From: Ligilactobacillus cholophilus
GTDB taxonomy: Bacteria; Bacillota; Bacilli; Lactobacillales; Lactobacillaceae
Assembly: GCF_030389495.1 (NCBI RefSeq)
Contig: NZ_CP127832.1
Coordinates: forward strand, 744,001 to 808,000
Length of the DNA stretch: 64,000 nucleotides
Direction: 5' to 3'
Shown here: positions 8,667 through 16,862 of the stretch, in pieces
Position numbering within the stretch: position 1 is the first letter of the stretch
How the letters are laid out: each line of letters begins with the position of its first letter
Position numbers and translations under genes: made by a program
The notes under the pieces: model-generated
The model's input: the letters and a program-made list of their open reading frames with translations, nothing else
The model's database searches: none
Told to the model about the DNA's origin: nothing

Positions 8667-9152
8667 TTATTCCCGATTTTCTTCTGCAACTTTGACAACC
8701 GATTGCAAATATTCTGGATTAATTTTTACTTGTTCAACATCAACATTTTTCTTCTTTAGTAAAGAAAGTGCATAAGGATCATTATGGTAATTTCTTAAAT
8801 AATAAATTTTTTTAATTCCAGCTTGTAAAAGCATTTTAGTACATTGTAAACATGGAAAATCAGTTACATAAATTTCTGCATCTGATGTAGCTATTCCAAA
8901 CTTTGCACATTGTAAAATTGCATTCATTTCAGCATGAATTGTACGTAAACAATGTCCATTTACTATATAACATCCTTCATCAATACAGTGAACGTCTCCA
9001 GATACAGATCCATTATACCCACCTGCTATGATTCGATCGTCACGTACTAAAATAGCACCAACTGATAATCTTTTACATGTTCCTCTCATCGATAACAATA
9101 TTGCTTGTGACATAAAGTATTGATTCCAAGGAATTCTATTTTTATTACACAT
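8667..9152 (-). CDS. comEB: ComE operon protein 2, dCMP deaminase family
   Basis: Zinc-dependent cytidine/deoxycytidylate deaminase family protein of 161 residues. The zinc motif is HAE (in TIHAEMNAIL) and PCLQC (in DFPCLQCTKML). The protein likely converts dCMP to dUMP; in Bacillus the homologue is not needed for transformation despite its place in the comE operon. I chose the ATG giving MCNKNRIPW at 9152, because the GGAGG at 9161-9165 sits just upstream; the earlier ATG overlaps that site. Its stop overlaps the region where comEC must begin. Order comEA-comEB-comEC as in Bacillus. Confidence 0.93.
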   Translation of the reverse strand: MCNKNRIPWNQYFMSQAILLSMRGTCKRLSVGAILVRDDRIIAGGYNGSVSGDVHCIDEGCYIVNGHCLRTIHAEMNAILQCAKFGIATSDAEIYVTDFPCLQCTKMLLQAGIKKIYYLRNYHNDPYALSLLKKKNVDVEQVKINPEYLQSVVKVAEENRE

Positions 9153-9190
9153 AATAAACACCTCCATAAAAAATAGTATAACAGAATTCT

Positions 9191-9847
9191 TTAAACGCAG
9201 ACTTGAGATGCTAAATTTTGAAAACTTTTTTCACCAATCCCATCTACATTTTTTAAATCATCGATTGCTTTAAATCCACCATGTTGTTGTCTATAATCCA
9301 AAATTTTTTGTGCTTTTTTCTCTCCAACGCCATTTAATTGTTTTAATTGTTCAAGAGTTGCTGTATTTAAATTAATTTTATTAGTTTCATTTGATGCATT
9401 TGAATTATTACTTTGATCTTGAATACTACTATTCAATGAAACATCATTTGATATTGGAATTGTCTCTCCCTTTATAGGAACATAAATTACCATTTGGTCT
9501 GTTAATTTTTGTGCTAAATTCACTCGATTACAATCAGAATTTTTACTTAATCCACCTGCTTTCTGAATAACATCTCCAACCCTTTGATTTGGATCCATTT
9601 TATATGCTCCTGGATGATTTACCGCTCCTTTTATATCTACATATAAATCTGAGTTACTTACTGATTGTTCTGTAACAGTTGAAGATGTTGTATTACTTTC
9701 AATAGTTGATGAAAAATTAAATTTAGACTCATCCAAATCAGATTGTTTGTATGATGGCATAAACAAACAACATACTATTCCAACTATTAATAATCCAATA
9801 ATGATTTTATTTTTATGCTCTTCCCAAATAAATTTTATATTTTCCAC
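9191..9847 (-). CDS. comEA: Competence DNA receptor ComEA
   Basis: Membrane-anchored DNA-binding protein that captures transforming DNA and hands it to ComEC. It has 218 residues: a single N-terminal membrane anchor (IIIGLLIVGIVCCLFM), a SLBB domain (YVDIKGAVNHPGAYKM onwards), a serine/asparagine-rich linker, and a C-terminal helix-hairpin-helix pair (INLNTATLEQLKQLNGVGEKK and VDGIGEKSFQNL). I chose the GTG at 9847, after GGAGG; the in-frame ATG five codons earlier overlaps that site. A box shared with radC lies 30 bases upstream, directly after the terminator of the protease gene, so this is probably the first gene of a comEA-EB-EC-holA transcript. Confidence 0.94.
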   Translation of the reverse strand: MENIKFIWEEHKNKIIIGLLIVGIVCCLFMPSYKQSDLDESKFNFSSTIESNTTSSTVTEQSVSNSDLYVDIKGAVNHPGAYKMDPNQRVGDVIQKAGGLSKNSDCNRVNLAQKLTDQMVIYVPIKGETIPISNDVSLNSSIQDQSNNSNASNETNKINLNTATLEQLKQLNGVGEKKAQKILDYRQQHGGFKAIDDLKNVDGIGEKSFQNLASQVCV

Positions 9848-9876
9848 AATTAATACCTCCATAAAAAAATTGCCAT

Positions 9877-9891
9877 CATTATCTATATACG
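9877..9891 (-). promoter_or_regulatory. Candidate competence promoter box of comEA
   Basis: Minus-strand CGTATATAGATAATG, 29 bases before the comEA start and immediately after the T run of the preceding terminator. It matches the box upstream of radC at 14 of 15 positions. It also resembles the CGAATA core of ComX/SigX boxes of Lactobacillales, with one difference. The role is inferred. Confidence 0.5.
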
Positions 9892-9927
9892 AAAAAAAAG
9901 AAATTATTTTAAAATAATTTCTTTTTT
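9892..9927 (-). terminator. Terminator of the PDZ/Lon protease gene
   Basis: A long perfect A/T stem (AAAGAAATTATTTT and its complement) with a T run on the minus strand, abutting the stop codon. Confidence 0.85.
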
Positions 9928-10985
9928 TATTTATTATTTAATTTATTTAGATAATTTACTGCGTCATCAAAAGTCCTTACTGGAACTATTTTCATTTTTG
10001 TATGGATTTTTTTAGCAGCTGCTTTTGCTTCTTCATAATTAGTTTGCAAATCTGGATACTCTTTTTTTATTTCTTTAGGAATTGGATTATTTGGTACAAA
10101 GAAAATTGATGCTTTAGCTTTCGCTGCTGCAACAACTTTCTTATCAACTCCGCCGATATCTCCAACTTGACCATCAGAGTTAATTGTCCCAGTCCCAGCA
10201 ATTTTTTTACCATTTAAAAGATTACCATCGATCAAATCATTATAAATCTGTAATGACATCATTAACCCAGCAGATGGTCCCTCAATTCCATTCATGTTAG
10301 CTTTAACTTTATTAGAAGTTTCTACTTTTGTTCTATCAGCTAATGTAATTCCTATTCCATATTGGCTTGTACCTTGAAGTTTCTGTGTCGTTCCTGTTAA
10401 TTTTTTTAATTTATCTCCACTTTGAACACCGATAGTAATTTTAGAATTTCTAGGTAATGATTTTATATAGTTTATATAGCCTTGAGAATCATCAAAATGT
10501 TTTCCGTTTACTGACTTAACAGTATCACCAACATGTAATTTACCCTTAAAACTTGAATTTGACATAACAGACATTACATAAAGTCCTAAGTACTTACGTG
10601 TTACCTTTTTATTTGCTGCTTTAAAAGCAACATATTTAGCTTCATTAATAGCGTCATCCATATAATATTGTTGAATCTTTTGATAATCTTTTTCTGAATT
10701 TCCTTGATATATATCCTGCGAACTATCACGATCAGCAAAAGGATTCAAATAACTCATTACATATGTTAAAGGAGTCGCACGCATTTCTCGAATATAAACA
10801 AGCATAACCTCTCCTTTTTTATTTTTTATCTGTTTTCCATTAGAGTTATCTACTTTGATATATTGTGATATATTTTCAGCAGATCCTGGTAATTCAATAT
10901 AGTAAGGTAATGGTAGAAAAACTGCTAATAATATCAAAATTGATACTATTGTAGCTATTAAAATTTTTTTAGTCTTTTTTTTCAT
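9927..10985 (-). CDS. SepM/YlbL-family PDZ and Lon-type serine protease
   Basis: Membrane-anchored serine protease of 352 residues. An N-terminal membrane segment (ILIATIVSILILLAVFLPL) is followed by an extracytoplasmic PDZ domain (about 145-215, with GKLHVGDTVKSVNGKHF) and a Lon-like S16 domain. The catalytic Ser is in GIEGPSAGLMM and the Lys in IGGVDKKVVAA. Streptococcal SepM trims the competence peptide and the Bacillus homologue is YlbL. Here it sits directly upstream of comEA but is separated by a terminator. It overlaps the end of coaD by 17 bases, so it belongs to the ylbG-rsmD-coaD-protease operon. A pheromone-processing role is inference from family and place. Confidence 0.88.
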   Translation of the reverse strand: MKKKTKKILIATIVSILILLAVFLPLPYYIELPGSAENISQYIKVDNSNGKQIKNKKGEVMLVYIREMRATPLTYVMSYLNPFADRDSSQDIYQGNSEKDYQKIQQYYMDDAINEAKYVAFKAANKKVTRKYLGLYVMSVMSNSSFKGKLHVGDTVKSVNGKHFDDSQGYINYIKSLPRNSKITIGVQSGDKLKKLTGTTQKLQGTSQYGIGITLADRTKVETSNKVKANMNGIEGPSAGLMMSLQIYNDLIDGNLLNGKKIAGTGTINSDGQVGDIGGVDKKVVAAAKAKASIFFVPNNPIPKEIKKEYPDLQTNYEEAKAAAKKIHTKMKIVPVRTFDDAVNYLNKLNNK

Positions 10986-11457
10986 TTATTTTTTCCTCAA
11001 TAGCTCTTTTAACATTTTTAGATACAAATGATTCTAAATTGCCACCAAACATCGCAATTTCTTTGATCATTGATGATGAAATTGATTCTACATCAGGATT
11101 TGTGGGTAATAAAAATGTTTCAATGTTTTGATCTAACTGATGATTAAGAGTTGCAATCTGTTTTTCAAACTCAAAATCCTTGCAATCTCTAACTCCGCGA
11201 ATAATTACATTTGTATTTAGTTTCTGAGCTAATTTAATAGTTAATGTATTTTCACTTTTAATGACGGAAACATTTTTTAAATTAGCAATTTCTTTTTGAA
11301 TTAAAGTTAGTCTTTCTTGGGCAGTAAAAAGTGATTTCTTTTGTGAATTTGATAAAACTGCAATTACTAATTCATCAAAAATCTTGCTTGATCGTTTAAT
11401 AATATCAATATGTCCCCTCGTAATTGGATCAAAACTTCCCGGAAATAACGCCCTCAT
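10969..11457 (-). CDS. coaD: Phosphopantetheine adenylyltransferase
   Basis: Transfers AMP from ATP to 4'-phosphopantetheine, the penultimate step of coenzyme A synthesis. The 162-residue length is standard. The nucleotidyltransferase motif is PGSFDPITRGHIDII at residues 6-20, with the partner motif ISSSMIKEIA near residue 130 and RGVRDCKDFEFE in the middle. It starts one base after the rsmD stop and overlaps the downstream protease gene, all on the minus strand, which implies one transcript. This ylbG-rsmD-coaD-protease order is conserved in Firmicutes. Confidence 0.96.
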   Translation of the reverse strand: MRALFPGSFDPITRGHIDIIKRSSKIFDELVIAVLSNSQKKSLFTAQERLTLIQKEIANLKNVSVIKSENTLTIKLAQKLNTNVIIRGVRDCKDFEFEKQIATLNHQLDQNIETFLLPTNPDVESISSSMIKEIAMFGGNLESFVSKNVKRAIEEKINEKKD

Positions 11458-12015
11458 TTAATCCACCTCAAATTGATAAAATGTTAATACTGTAATTCCA
11501 TATGTTACCTGCTTAATACATTTAAAATTATTTAGCTTTGTTGGTAACTTTGCATTTTGATCTGTTTCACAGACAATTAATGCACTATCATTTAATAAAT
11601 CTAATTTAACCATTTCTTCTAAATCCAAAATAATTTTTTGTTGTGCATATGGAGGATCTAAAAAAACATAATCAAATTTCAATTTTTCTTGTGAAAATTT
11701 TTTTAGAATTTTATGTGCATCCGCTTTAAATATATGAAACTTATTTTCTTCTTTAGTTATAGCAATATTCTCTTTAATCGTTTTAATTGCCTGAAATTGT
11801 CTATCAATTAAATAAGCTTCTTCCGCTCCTCTAGAAACAGCTTCAATACTTAATCCACCACTCCCAGAAAATAAATCTAGGACCTTGCCGCCATCAAAAT
11901 AAGGACCAATAATATTAAACATTGACTCCTTAACCTTATCTGTGGTTGGTCGAGTTTTCATCCCAGGTACTGCTTTTAATCTTCGACCACCATAATTTCC
12001 CGTAATTACTCTCAT
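11458..12015 (-). CDS. rsmD: 16S rRNA (guanine966-N2)-methyltransferase
   Basis: SAM-dependent methyltransferase for G966 of 16S rRNA. It has 185 residues, starting [18 protein letters not shown]. The SAM-binding loop [15 protein letters not shown] is near residue 45 and the catalytic tetrapeptide is DPPY ([12 protein letters not shown]) near residue 120. The first base of its start codon overlaps the ylbG stop region, and coaD follows directly. Confidence 0.95.
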   Translation of the reverse strand: MRVITGNYGGRRLKAVPGMKTRPTTDKVKESMFNIIGPYFDGGKVLDLFSGSGGLSIEAVSRGAEEAYLIDRQFQAIKTIKENIAITKEENKFHIFKADAHKILKKFSQEKLKFDYVFLDPPYAQQKIILDLEEMVKLDLLNDSALIVCETDQNAKLPTKLNNFKCIKQVTYGITVLTFYQFEVD

Positions 12016-12323
12016 TAAATTTCACTCTTTATCTTCTTGAATTTCTCTTTGTCTTCATCAGTTAATTTGTATTCTTCTTCAGAAGTTGCATAGTCCGTTT
12101 TTAAAAATGGACGATATGAAAGCTCTACTTTTTTTACAAATCTAAGTTTTTTTAATTTTACAATATTTTGTTCGATTTGATTACGATCCATATATAATAC
12201 AACATACTTCATTCTTTTAGAAATATATTGTATTTGACCGAATTTTCTCAATTGCCGACTTTGGCGTAATCGATACAGATAAACAATTACACCTTGGCGC
12301 ATATTTTCTTCAAATTCTGTCAT
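12015..12323 (-). CDS. YlbG family protein (UPF0298/DUF2129)
   Basis: A small 102-residue cytoplasmic protein of unknown function. The family core is visible in [24 protein letters not shown]-like sequence near the N-terminus, and in [20 protein letters not shown] and [17 protein letters not shown] in the middle. It is the first gene of the set with rsmD and coaD, as in Bacillus, and follows ftsW after only 11 bases, so it probably shares the ftsW transcript. Family membership is clear. The function is not known to me. Confidence 0.85.
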   Translation of the reverse strand: MTEFEENMRQGVIVYLYRLRQSRQLRKFGQIQYISKRMKYVVLYMDRNQIEQNIVKLKKLRFVKKVELSYRPFLKTDYATSEEEYKLTDEDKEKFKKIKSEI

Positions 12324-12334
12324 ATTTTCCTCAC

Positions 12335-13549
12335 TTATTCTATTGGGTCTTTTTCTAAATGACGTTTTTGATTTGCTGAGATTCCCATTACTAATCCTAA
12401 GGCCATCGAAAGGACAAACATACTTGAACCACCATATGAAATAAATGGCAATGTAACACCTGTAATAGGTAAAAGTCCTACTACAGCGCCTACATTAAAT
12501 ATGATTTGGACAAACATAAACATTCCAACACCATAACAGATTAATCGATCATATAAATTATTAGCACGAATCCCAATCAAAAAGATTCGTAAAATAATAA
12601 ACATAAGTACTAAAAGAATTACAGCTGTCCCAATAAATCCTAATTCTTCAGCAATAACAGATAAAATAAAATCAGTATATGGTTCAGGTAGGTAGCCACG
12701 TTTTTCAATACTGTTTCCTAAACCTAAACCAAAAAAACCACCATTACTAATGGCATAATATGAGTTAACTAATTGACGTCCTGCACCTTGAATATATTTA
12801 AATGGATTATAAAATGCAATAAAACGATCAATCCCATAATACCATTTTTTTAATCCTTGAATAAATGACAATCTTGGCAATTGAAGAGCAATTATACACA
12901 TTACAACCGATGCTAAAATAATAAATAAATTTGATATTTTTAATCCCAATTTTCTGTAACAGAAACTTTGTTCAGAATTGCGGCATGTTATAAACATAAT
13001 TAGTACAATAGCTAAATTAATCATAAGTCCACCTGTATCAGGTTCTATAATAATTAAAAAAAGCAAAAGTGCAATAAAAATATAAGGTTTCTTTTTATTT
13101 ACTTGAATTCCTTGCTGCTCTTTTTTACTCCAATTAGCAAAACAATATGCGCAAAATAATACTAGATATACCTTACAAAATTCAGCAGGTTGAATACTAA
13201 ATGCTCCTAGTGAAATCCAGCCATGAGCACCATTTACGGCAGGCATTAAAAACCGTGCGACAAATAGTAATACAGCTAAAATTCCCCACCAGACCATTAA
13301 GCCAATTCTATTTGTAAATTTTTTTAATGATATATGTGAAAATAAAAATAATAAAACAAGACCAATAAATACATACAGCACTTGTTTAATCATATACTGT
13401 GATGAATTTGTACTTACATACGATAAATTAATTGAACTTGCTGAATAAACCATAATAATTCCAGTTGCACATAAGAAAATATATGGAATAAATAACATCC
13501 AATCGAAATATTTAATTTTTTCACTTATTTTTTTAATAATTAATTTCAT
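12335..13549 (-). CDS. ftsW: Peptidoglycan glycosyltransferase FtsW
   Basis: SEDS-family polytopic membrane enzyme that polymerises lipid II at the septum. About ten membrane segments are visible. Motifs include IMVYSAS, NGAHGWISLGAFSIQPAEFCK in the middle, and the C-terminal GVTLPFISYGGSSM. The open frame reaches a TTG at 13645, but a TATAAT box ends only two bases before it, so that codon would sit at the start of transcription. The ATG at 13549 gives 404 residues starting MKLIIKKISEKIKYFDWML, typical of the family, but its GGAG is only two bases away, so the exact start is uncertain. Other SEDS paralogues (RodA) are possible, but the downstream ylbG order fits FtsW. Confidence 0.87.
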   Translation of the reverse strand: MKLIIKKISEKIKYFDWMLFIPYIFLCATGIIMVYSASSINLSYVSTNSSQYMIKQVLYVFIGLVLLFLFSHISLKKFTNRIGLMVWWGILAVLLFVARFLMPAVNGAHGWISLGAFSIQPAEFCKVYLVLFCAYCFANWSKKEQQGIQVNKKKPYIFIALLLFLIIIEPDTGGLMINLAIVLIMFITCRNSEQSFCYRKLGLKISNLFIILASVVMCIIALQLPRLSFIQGLKKWYYGIDRFIAFYNPFKYIQGAGRQLVNSYYAISNGGFFGLGLGNSIEKRGYLPEPYTDFILSVIAEELGFIGTAVILLVLMFIILRIFLIGIRANNLYDRLICYGVGMFMFVQIIFNVGAVVGLLPITGVTLPFISYGGSSMFVLSMALGLVMGISANQKRHLEKDPIE

Positions 13550-13646
13550 AACTCCAGAAATTCCATTCTTTGTCATTTTTATATTAGGTTTAAAGTGATT
13601 AATCCTAACGTAACCACCCTTCTCTTTAGAATAAACACTCTTCAAA

Positions 13647-13652
13647 ATTATA
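13647..13652 (-). promoter_or_regulatory. -10 box upstream of ftsW
   Basis: A perfect TATAAT on the minus strand lies just after the typA terminator, with a poor -35. Two direct copies of TTTTTCATA lie around the -35 position. Confidence 0.5.
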
Positions 13653-13682
13653 ACACAAACAATTTATGAAAAACTATGAAAA

Positions 13683-13717
13683 ACAAAAAGTACTCACAAT
13701 TTCTTGTGAGTACTTTA
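13683..13717 (-). terminator. Terminator of typA
   Basis: A 12-bp perfect stem AAGTACTCACAA with its complement and a 4-base loop. On the minus strand it is followed by TTTTTGTTTTT. Confidence 0.92.
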
Positions 13718-13732
13718 CTTAAAGTTTTAATA

Positions 13733-15574
13733 TTATTGTTTTGCTCTCTTATCACGTTTTGCAGCTTTTTCACGTTCATTTGTATTTAAAATACGCTTAC
13801 GTAAACGAAGATGATTTGGTGTAACTTCAAGTAATTCATCTTCATTCAAGAATTCCATACTTTCTTCCAAAGTTAAATGTTCTGGAGTCTTAATTGTAGC
13901 TGTTTGATCTTTAGCTGCTGCACGAACGTTTGTTAAGTTTTTACCCTTTGTAACGTTTACTGAAATATCACGTTCACGAGAAGACTTACCTACAATCATA
14001 CCTTCATATACTTCTGTACCTGGATCAACGTAAATTGTACCACGGCCTTCAACACCCATGATTGCATATGTTGTAGCTTTACCTTGATTAATTGAAACTA
14101 AAGCACCGTTTCGACGACCAGGTTCCCAATTACGAATTACAGGTTTATATTCAGAGAATGTATGATTTAAGATACCATAACCACGTGTCATTGATAAGAA
14201 TTGTGAATCATAACCAATTAAACCACGTGTTGGAACAGAAAATTCTAAACGTGTTTGACCATTACCGTTTGGTTCCATATTCTTCATTTCACCTTTACGT
14301 TGTGCTAATGAATCAATAATTGAACCAGTATATTCATCTGGAGTATCAATAATTACACTTTCAAATGGTTCACTAAGTTTTCCATCAATTTCACGATAAA
14401 TAACTTTTGGACGTGAAACTGATAATTCATATCCTTCACGACGTAATTCTTCAATTAAAATTGATAAATGTAATTCTCCACGTCCTGAAACTGTCCATGC
14501 ATCTGGAGAATCTGTATCTTCAACTTTAAGAGAAACGTCAGTGTGTAGTTGTTTCTTCAAACGATCTTCTAATTTACGCGCAGTAACATTGTCACCATCT
14601 TGTCCAACAAATGGAGAGTCACTTTGCATAAATGTCATTTGCAATGTAGGAGGATCAATACGCAAAACAGGGAGTGCTTCAGGATGATCAACTGGACATA
14701 CAGTTTCACCTACATTAATTTCTTCCATTCCAGAAACAGCAATTAAATCTCCTGCTTTAGCTTCTTGAATTTCAACTTGATTTAATCCCATAAATCCAAA
14801 TAACTTAGTAACTCTAAAGTTTTGTTGTGATCCATCAAGTTTCATAACTGTAACTTGATCCCCAACTTTAATAGCTCCACGGAATACACGACCGATTCCA
14901 ATTCTTCCTACGAAATCATTGTAATCAAGCATTGCCACTTGGAATTGTAATGGTTCATCTGAATTATCAATTGGTGCAGGAATTGTATCTAAAATTGTAT
15001 TGAAAATTGGATCCATTGTGTGTTCTTGAGTAGATGGATCTGGATCCATTGAAGTTGTTCCGTTCATAGCAGAAGCATAGATAACTGGGAATTCTAGTTG
15101 ATCTTCATCTGCTCCTAATTCGATAAATAAATCAAGAACTTCATCAACAACTTCTTCAGGACGAGCACCTTCACGGTCAATTTTATTAATAACAACAATT
15201 GGTGTTAAATGTTGTTCTAAAGCCTTTTTTAAAACAAAACGTGTTTGTGGCATTGTTCCTTCAAAAGCGTCAACAACTAATAATACACCATCAACCATTT
15301 TCATAATACGTTCAACTTCTCCACCGAAGTCAGCGTGTCCTGGTGTATCTAAAATATTAATTTGTTTATCACCATATTTAACGGCTGTGTTCTTTGAAAG
15401 GATAGTGATTCCACGTTCCTTTTCAATATCATTTGAGTCCATTGCACGATCACTAATTTCAGTATGATCATCCAATGTATTTGACTGCTTTAATAATTCA
15501 TTAACTAAAGTTGTTTTACCGTGGTCAACGTGTGCGATAATTGCAACGTTACGGATATCTTCACGTCTTTTCAA
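13733..15574 (-). CDS. typA: Ribosome-associated GTPase TypA/BipA
   Basis: Translational GTPase related to EF-G and LepA, active in ribosome assembly and stress or cold adaptation. The 613 residues match the family. The order is the G domain with [10 protein letters not shown] (G1), ERGITI (G2), DTPGHADFGGE (G3) and NKID (G4), then domain II, the EF-G-like domains, and the BipA-specific C-terminal region. The start is a TTG at 15574 (read as MKRREDIRNV), seven bases after AAAGGAAG; the frame's earlier residues have no ribosome site. It is monocistronic, with its own terminator. An 8-bp-arm palindrome overlaps its probable -35. Confidence 0.95.
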   Translation of the reverse strand: MKRREDIRNVAIIAHVDHGKTTLVNELLKQSNTLDDHTEISDRAMDSNDIEKERGITILSKNTAVKYGDKQINILDTPGHADFGGEVERIMKMVDGVLLVVDAFEGTMPQTRFVLKKALEQHLTPIVVINKIDREGARPEEVVDEVLDLFIELGADEDQLEFPVIYASAMNGTTSMDPDPSTQEHTMDPIFNTILDTIPAPIDNSDEPLQFQVAMLDYNDFVGRIGIGRVFRGAIKVGDQVTVMKLDGSQQNFRVTKLFGFMGLNQVEIQEAKAGDLIAVSGMEEINVGETVCPVDHPEALPVLRIDPPTLQMTFMQSDSPFVGQDGDNVTARKLEDRLKKQLHTDVSLKVEDTDSPDAWTVSGRGELHLSILIEELRREGYELSVSRPKVIYREIDGKLSEPFESVIIDTPDEYTGSIIDSLAQRKGEMKNMEPNGNGQTRLEFSVPTRGLIGYDSQFLSMTRGYGILNHTFSEYKPVIRNWEPGRRNGALVSINQGKATTYAIMGVEGRGTIYVDPGTEVYEGMIVGKSSRERDISVNVTKGKNLTNVRAAAKDQTATIKTPEHLTLEESMEFLNEDELLEVTPNHLRLRKRILNTNEREKAAKRDKRAKQ

Positions 15575-15614
15575 TTTATAGCTTCCTTTCGTTTCTATTC
15601 GATTATCAAAAAAC

Positions 15615-15645
15615 ACTATACAATTAATTTCATAAAATTATGAAA
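15615..15645 (-). promoter_or_regulatory. typA promoter region with palindrome
   Basis: A -10 TATAGT (minus strand) lies at 15615-15620. Upstream at 15628-15645 is a perfect inverted repeat, TTTCATAA-AA-TTATGAAA, covering the spacer and -35. It is a possible operator. A/T-only palindromes also arise by chance. Confidence 0.4.
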
Positions 15646-15676
15646 ATTTAATTATTTTTTTCACTAATATTCAGAA

Positions 15677-15702
15677 AAAAACTGTGACATTGGCCACAGT
15701 TA
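15677..15702 (-). terminator. Terminator of the inositol-phosphatase-family gene
   Basis: AACTGTG and CACAGTT arms with an 8-base loop, followed by TTTTT on the minus strand, just after the stop. Confidence 0.85.
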
Positions 15703-15704
15703 AA

Positions 15705-16484
15705 TCAGGCATGAATAAGCTGATTAATTTGCGCTTGAGCGCTTTTCGTCGCTACTAGTACAATTTTTGATGATAGCACATTTATATCGCTTCCGTCAAT
15801 TGCATCAACAGTTAAATTTAAAGTTTCTGCCAAAATTTTTCCAGCTGCATAATCCCATGCATGTAATTTTGAAACATACCCAATTGTTTCCCCTTTTAAA
15901 ACGTGAATAAACTCGATTCCTGCACTTCCGTACATTCTAATACCCGAAGTTTGTTTTGCTATTTCTTTCATATTAAACTCATCGTTTAATATCATTGGCA
16001 AGCCCATACCGAGTAAACCATCTTCTAATTTTGAATTGCGTGGTGCTTCAAGTTTTTTATAATTTTCAAATACTCCTATATTAGGTCCGCCCCAATATAA
16101 CTTTCCATTACACATGTCCATAATATATCCTAAAATAGGTTTCTGATGATCATACACAGCAATCATACTTGCAAAATGATTCTTTTCTTTTACAAAATTC
16201 ATTGTCCCATCAATTGGATCAATGACAAAGAAAAGATCTTTTGAATTTTTTAATTGATCTTTCTCACTTTCTTCTCCCATAATTTTAGCATTAGGAAAAT
16301 TTTCTTTTATATTATCAATATAAAATTTTTCAATTGTTTTATCCATATTTGTAACTAAATCATTCCGATTGGACTTAGTTTTAATATTTAATTTAGTGTC
16401 AAAACTTTCCAGTGCCATTTTTCGTGCTTCAAACATCAATAACTTAATTTTTTCATCAATTTTTTCCCAATGCACTTTTTTCAC
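15705..16484 (-). CDS. Inositol monophosphatase family protein
   Basis: Mg-dependent sugar or nucleotide phosphatase of the inositol-monophosphatase fold, 259 residues. The metal-binding motifs are all present: GEESE near residue 75, DPIDGTMNFV near 95-104 and WDYAAGKIL near 212. The substrate is not defined by the sequence; family members hydrolyse inositol phosphate, fructose bisphosphate or PAP. It overlaps the upstream UPF0223 gene by 4 bases (ATGA), so the two are translated from one message. It ends at a strong terminator before typA. Confidence 0.88.
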   Translation of the reverse strand: MKKVHWEKIDEKIKLLMFEARKMALESFDTKLNIKTKSNRNDLVTNMDKTIEKFYIDNIKENFPNAKIMGEESEKDQLKNSKDLFFVIDPIDGTMNFVKEKNHFASMIAVYDHQKPILGYIMDMCNGKLYWGGPNIGVFENYKKLEAPRNSKLEDGLLGMGLPMILNDEFNMKEIAKQTSGIRMYGSAGIEFIHVLKGETIGYVSKLHAWDYAAGKILAETLNLTVDAIDGSDINVLSSKIVLVATKSAQAQINQLIHA

Positions 16485-16756
16485 CTCATTTTAAATTTTT
16501 TTTGATTAGATTCTTGTGCAGATTTTATTGTTTTATAAATACTAAAACCTGAAACTTCTTTATAACGATGATCTATTTGTTTTTGTGCAGCAATTGAAGG
16601 TTCTATTTTTTTAAATTCTTCTACCATTTTTAAAAAGCATTCTCGATTTACTCCAATAGTATTTGCTTTTTCTACCATTGCATAAAACTCTACCATTTTA
16701 ATAATTTCATCTTTTGACCATTCATCCATTAATGGATATGAATAATTTTCTTGCAT
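16481..16756 (-). CDS. UPF0223 family protein
   Basis: A small 91-residue protein, YktA/UPF0223-like, of unknown function. The recognisable core is SYPLMDEWSKDEIIKMVEFY followed by VEKANTIGVNRECFLKM and the ending EVSGFSIYKTIKS. It appears all-helical and soluble. Its stop overlaps the start of the inositol-phosphatase-family gene, an arrangement I recall as common in Firmicutes. It starts with an ATG after GGAAG, and runs divergently from def. Confidence 0.82.
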   Translation of the reverse strand: MQENYSYPLMDEWSKDEIIKMVEFYAMVEKANTIGVNRECFLKMVEEFKKIEPSIAAQKQIDHRYKEVSGFSIYKTIKSAQESNQKKFKMR

Positions 16757-16862
16757 CTAACTTTACTTCCTTATATTTAACTTTCAAAAACTTTACACTT
16801 AATTTTATTATACTTTGTGATATTATAAGTGGTAAAGAATTAATTACTAGGAGAGTTTTAAA

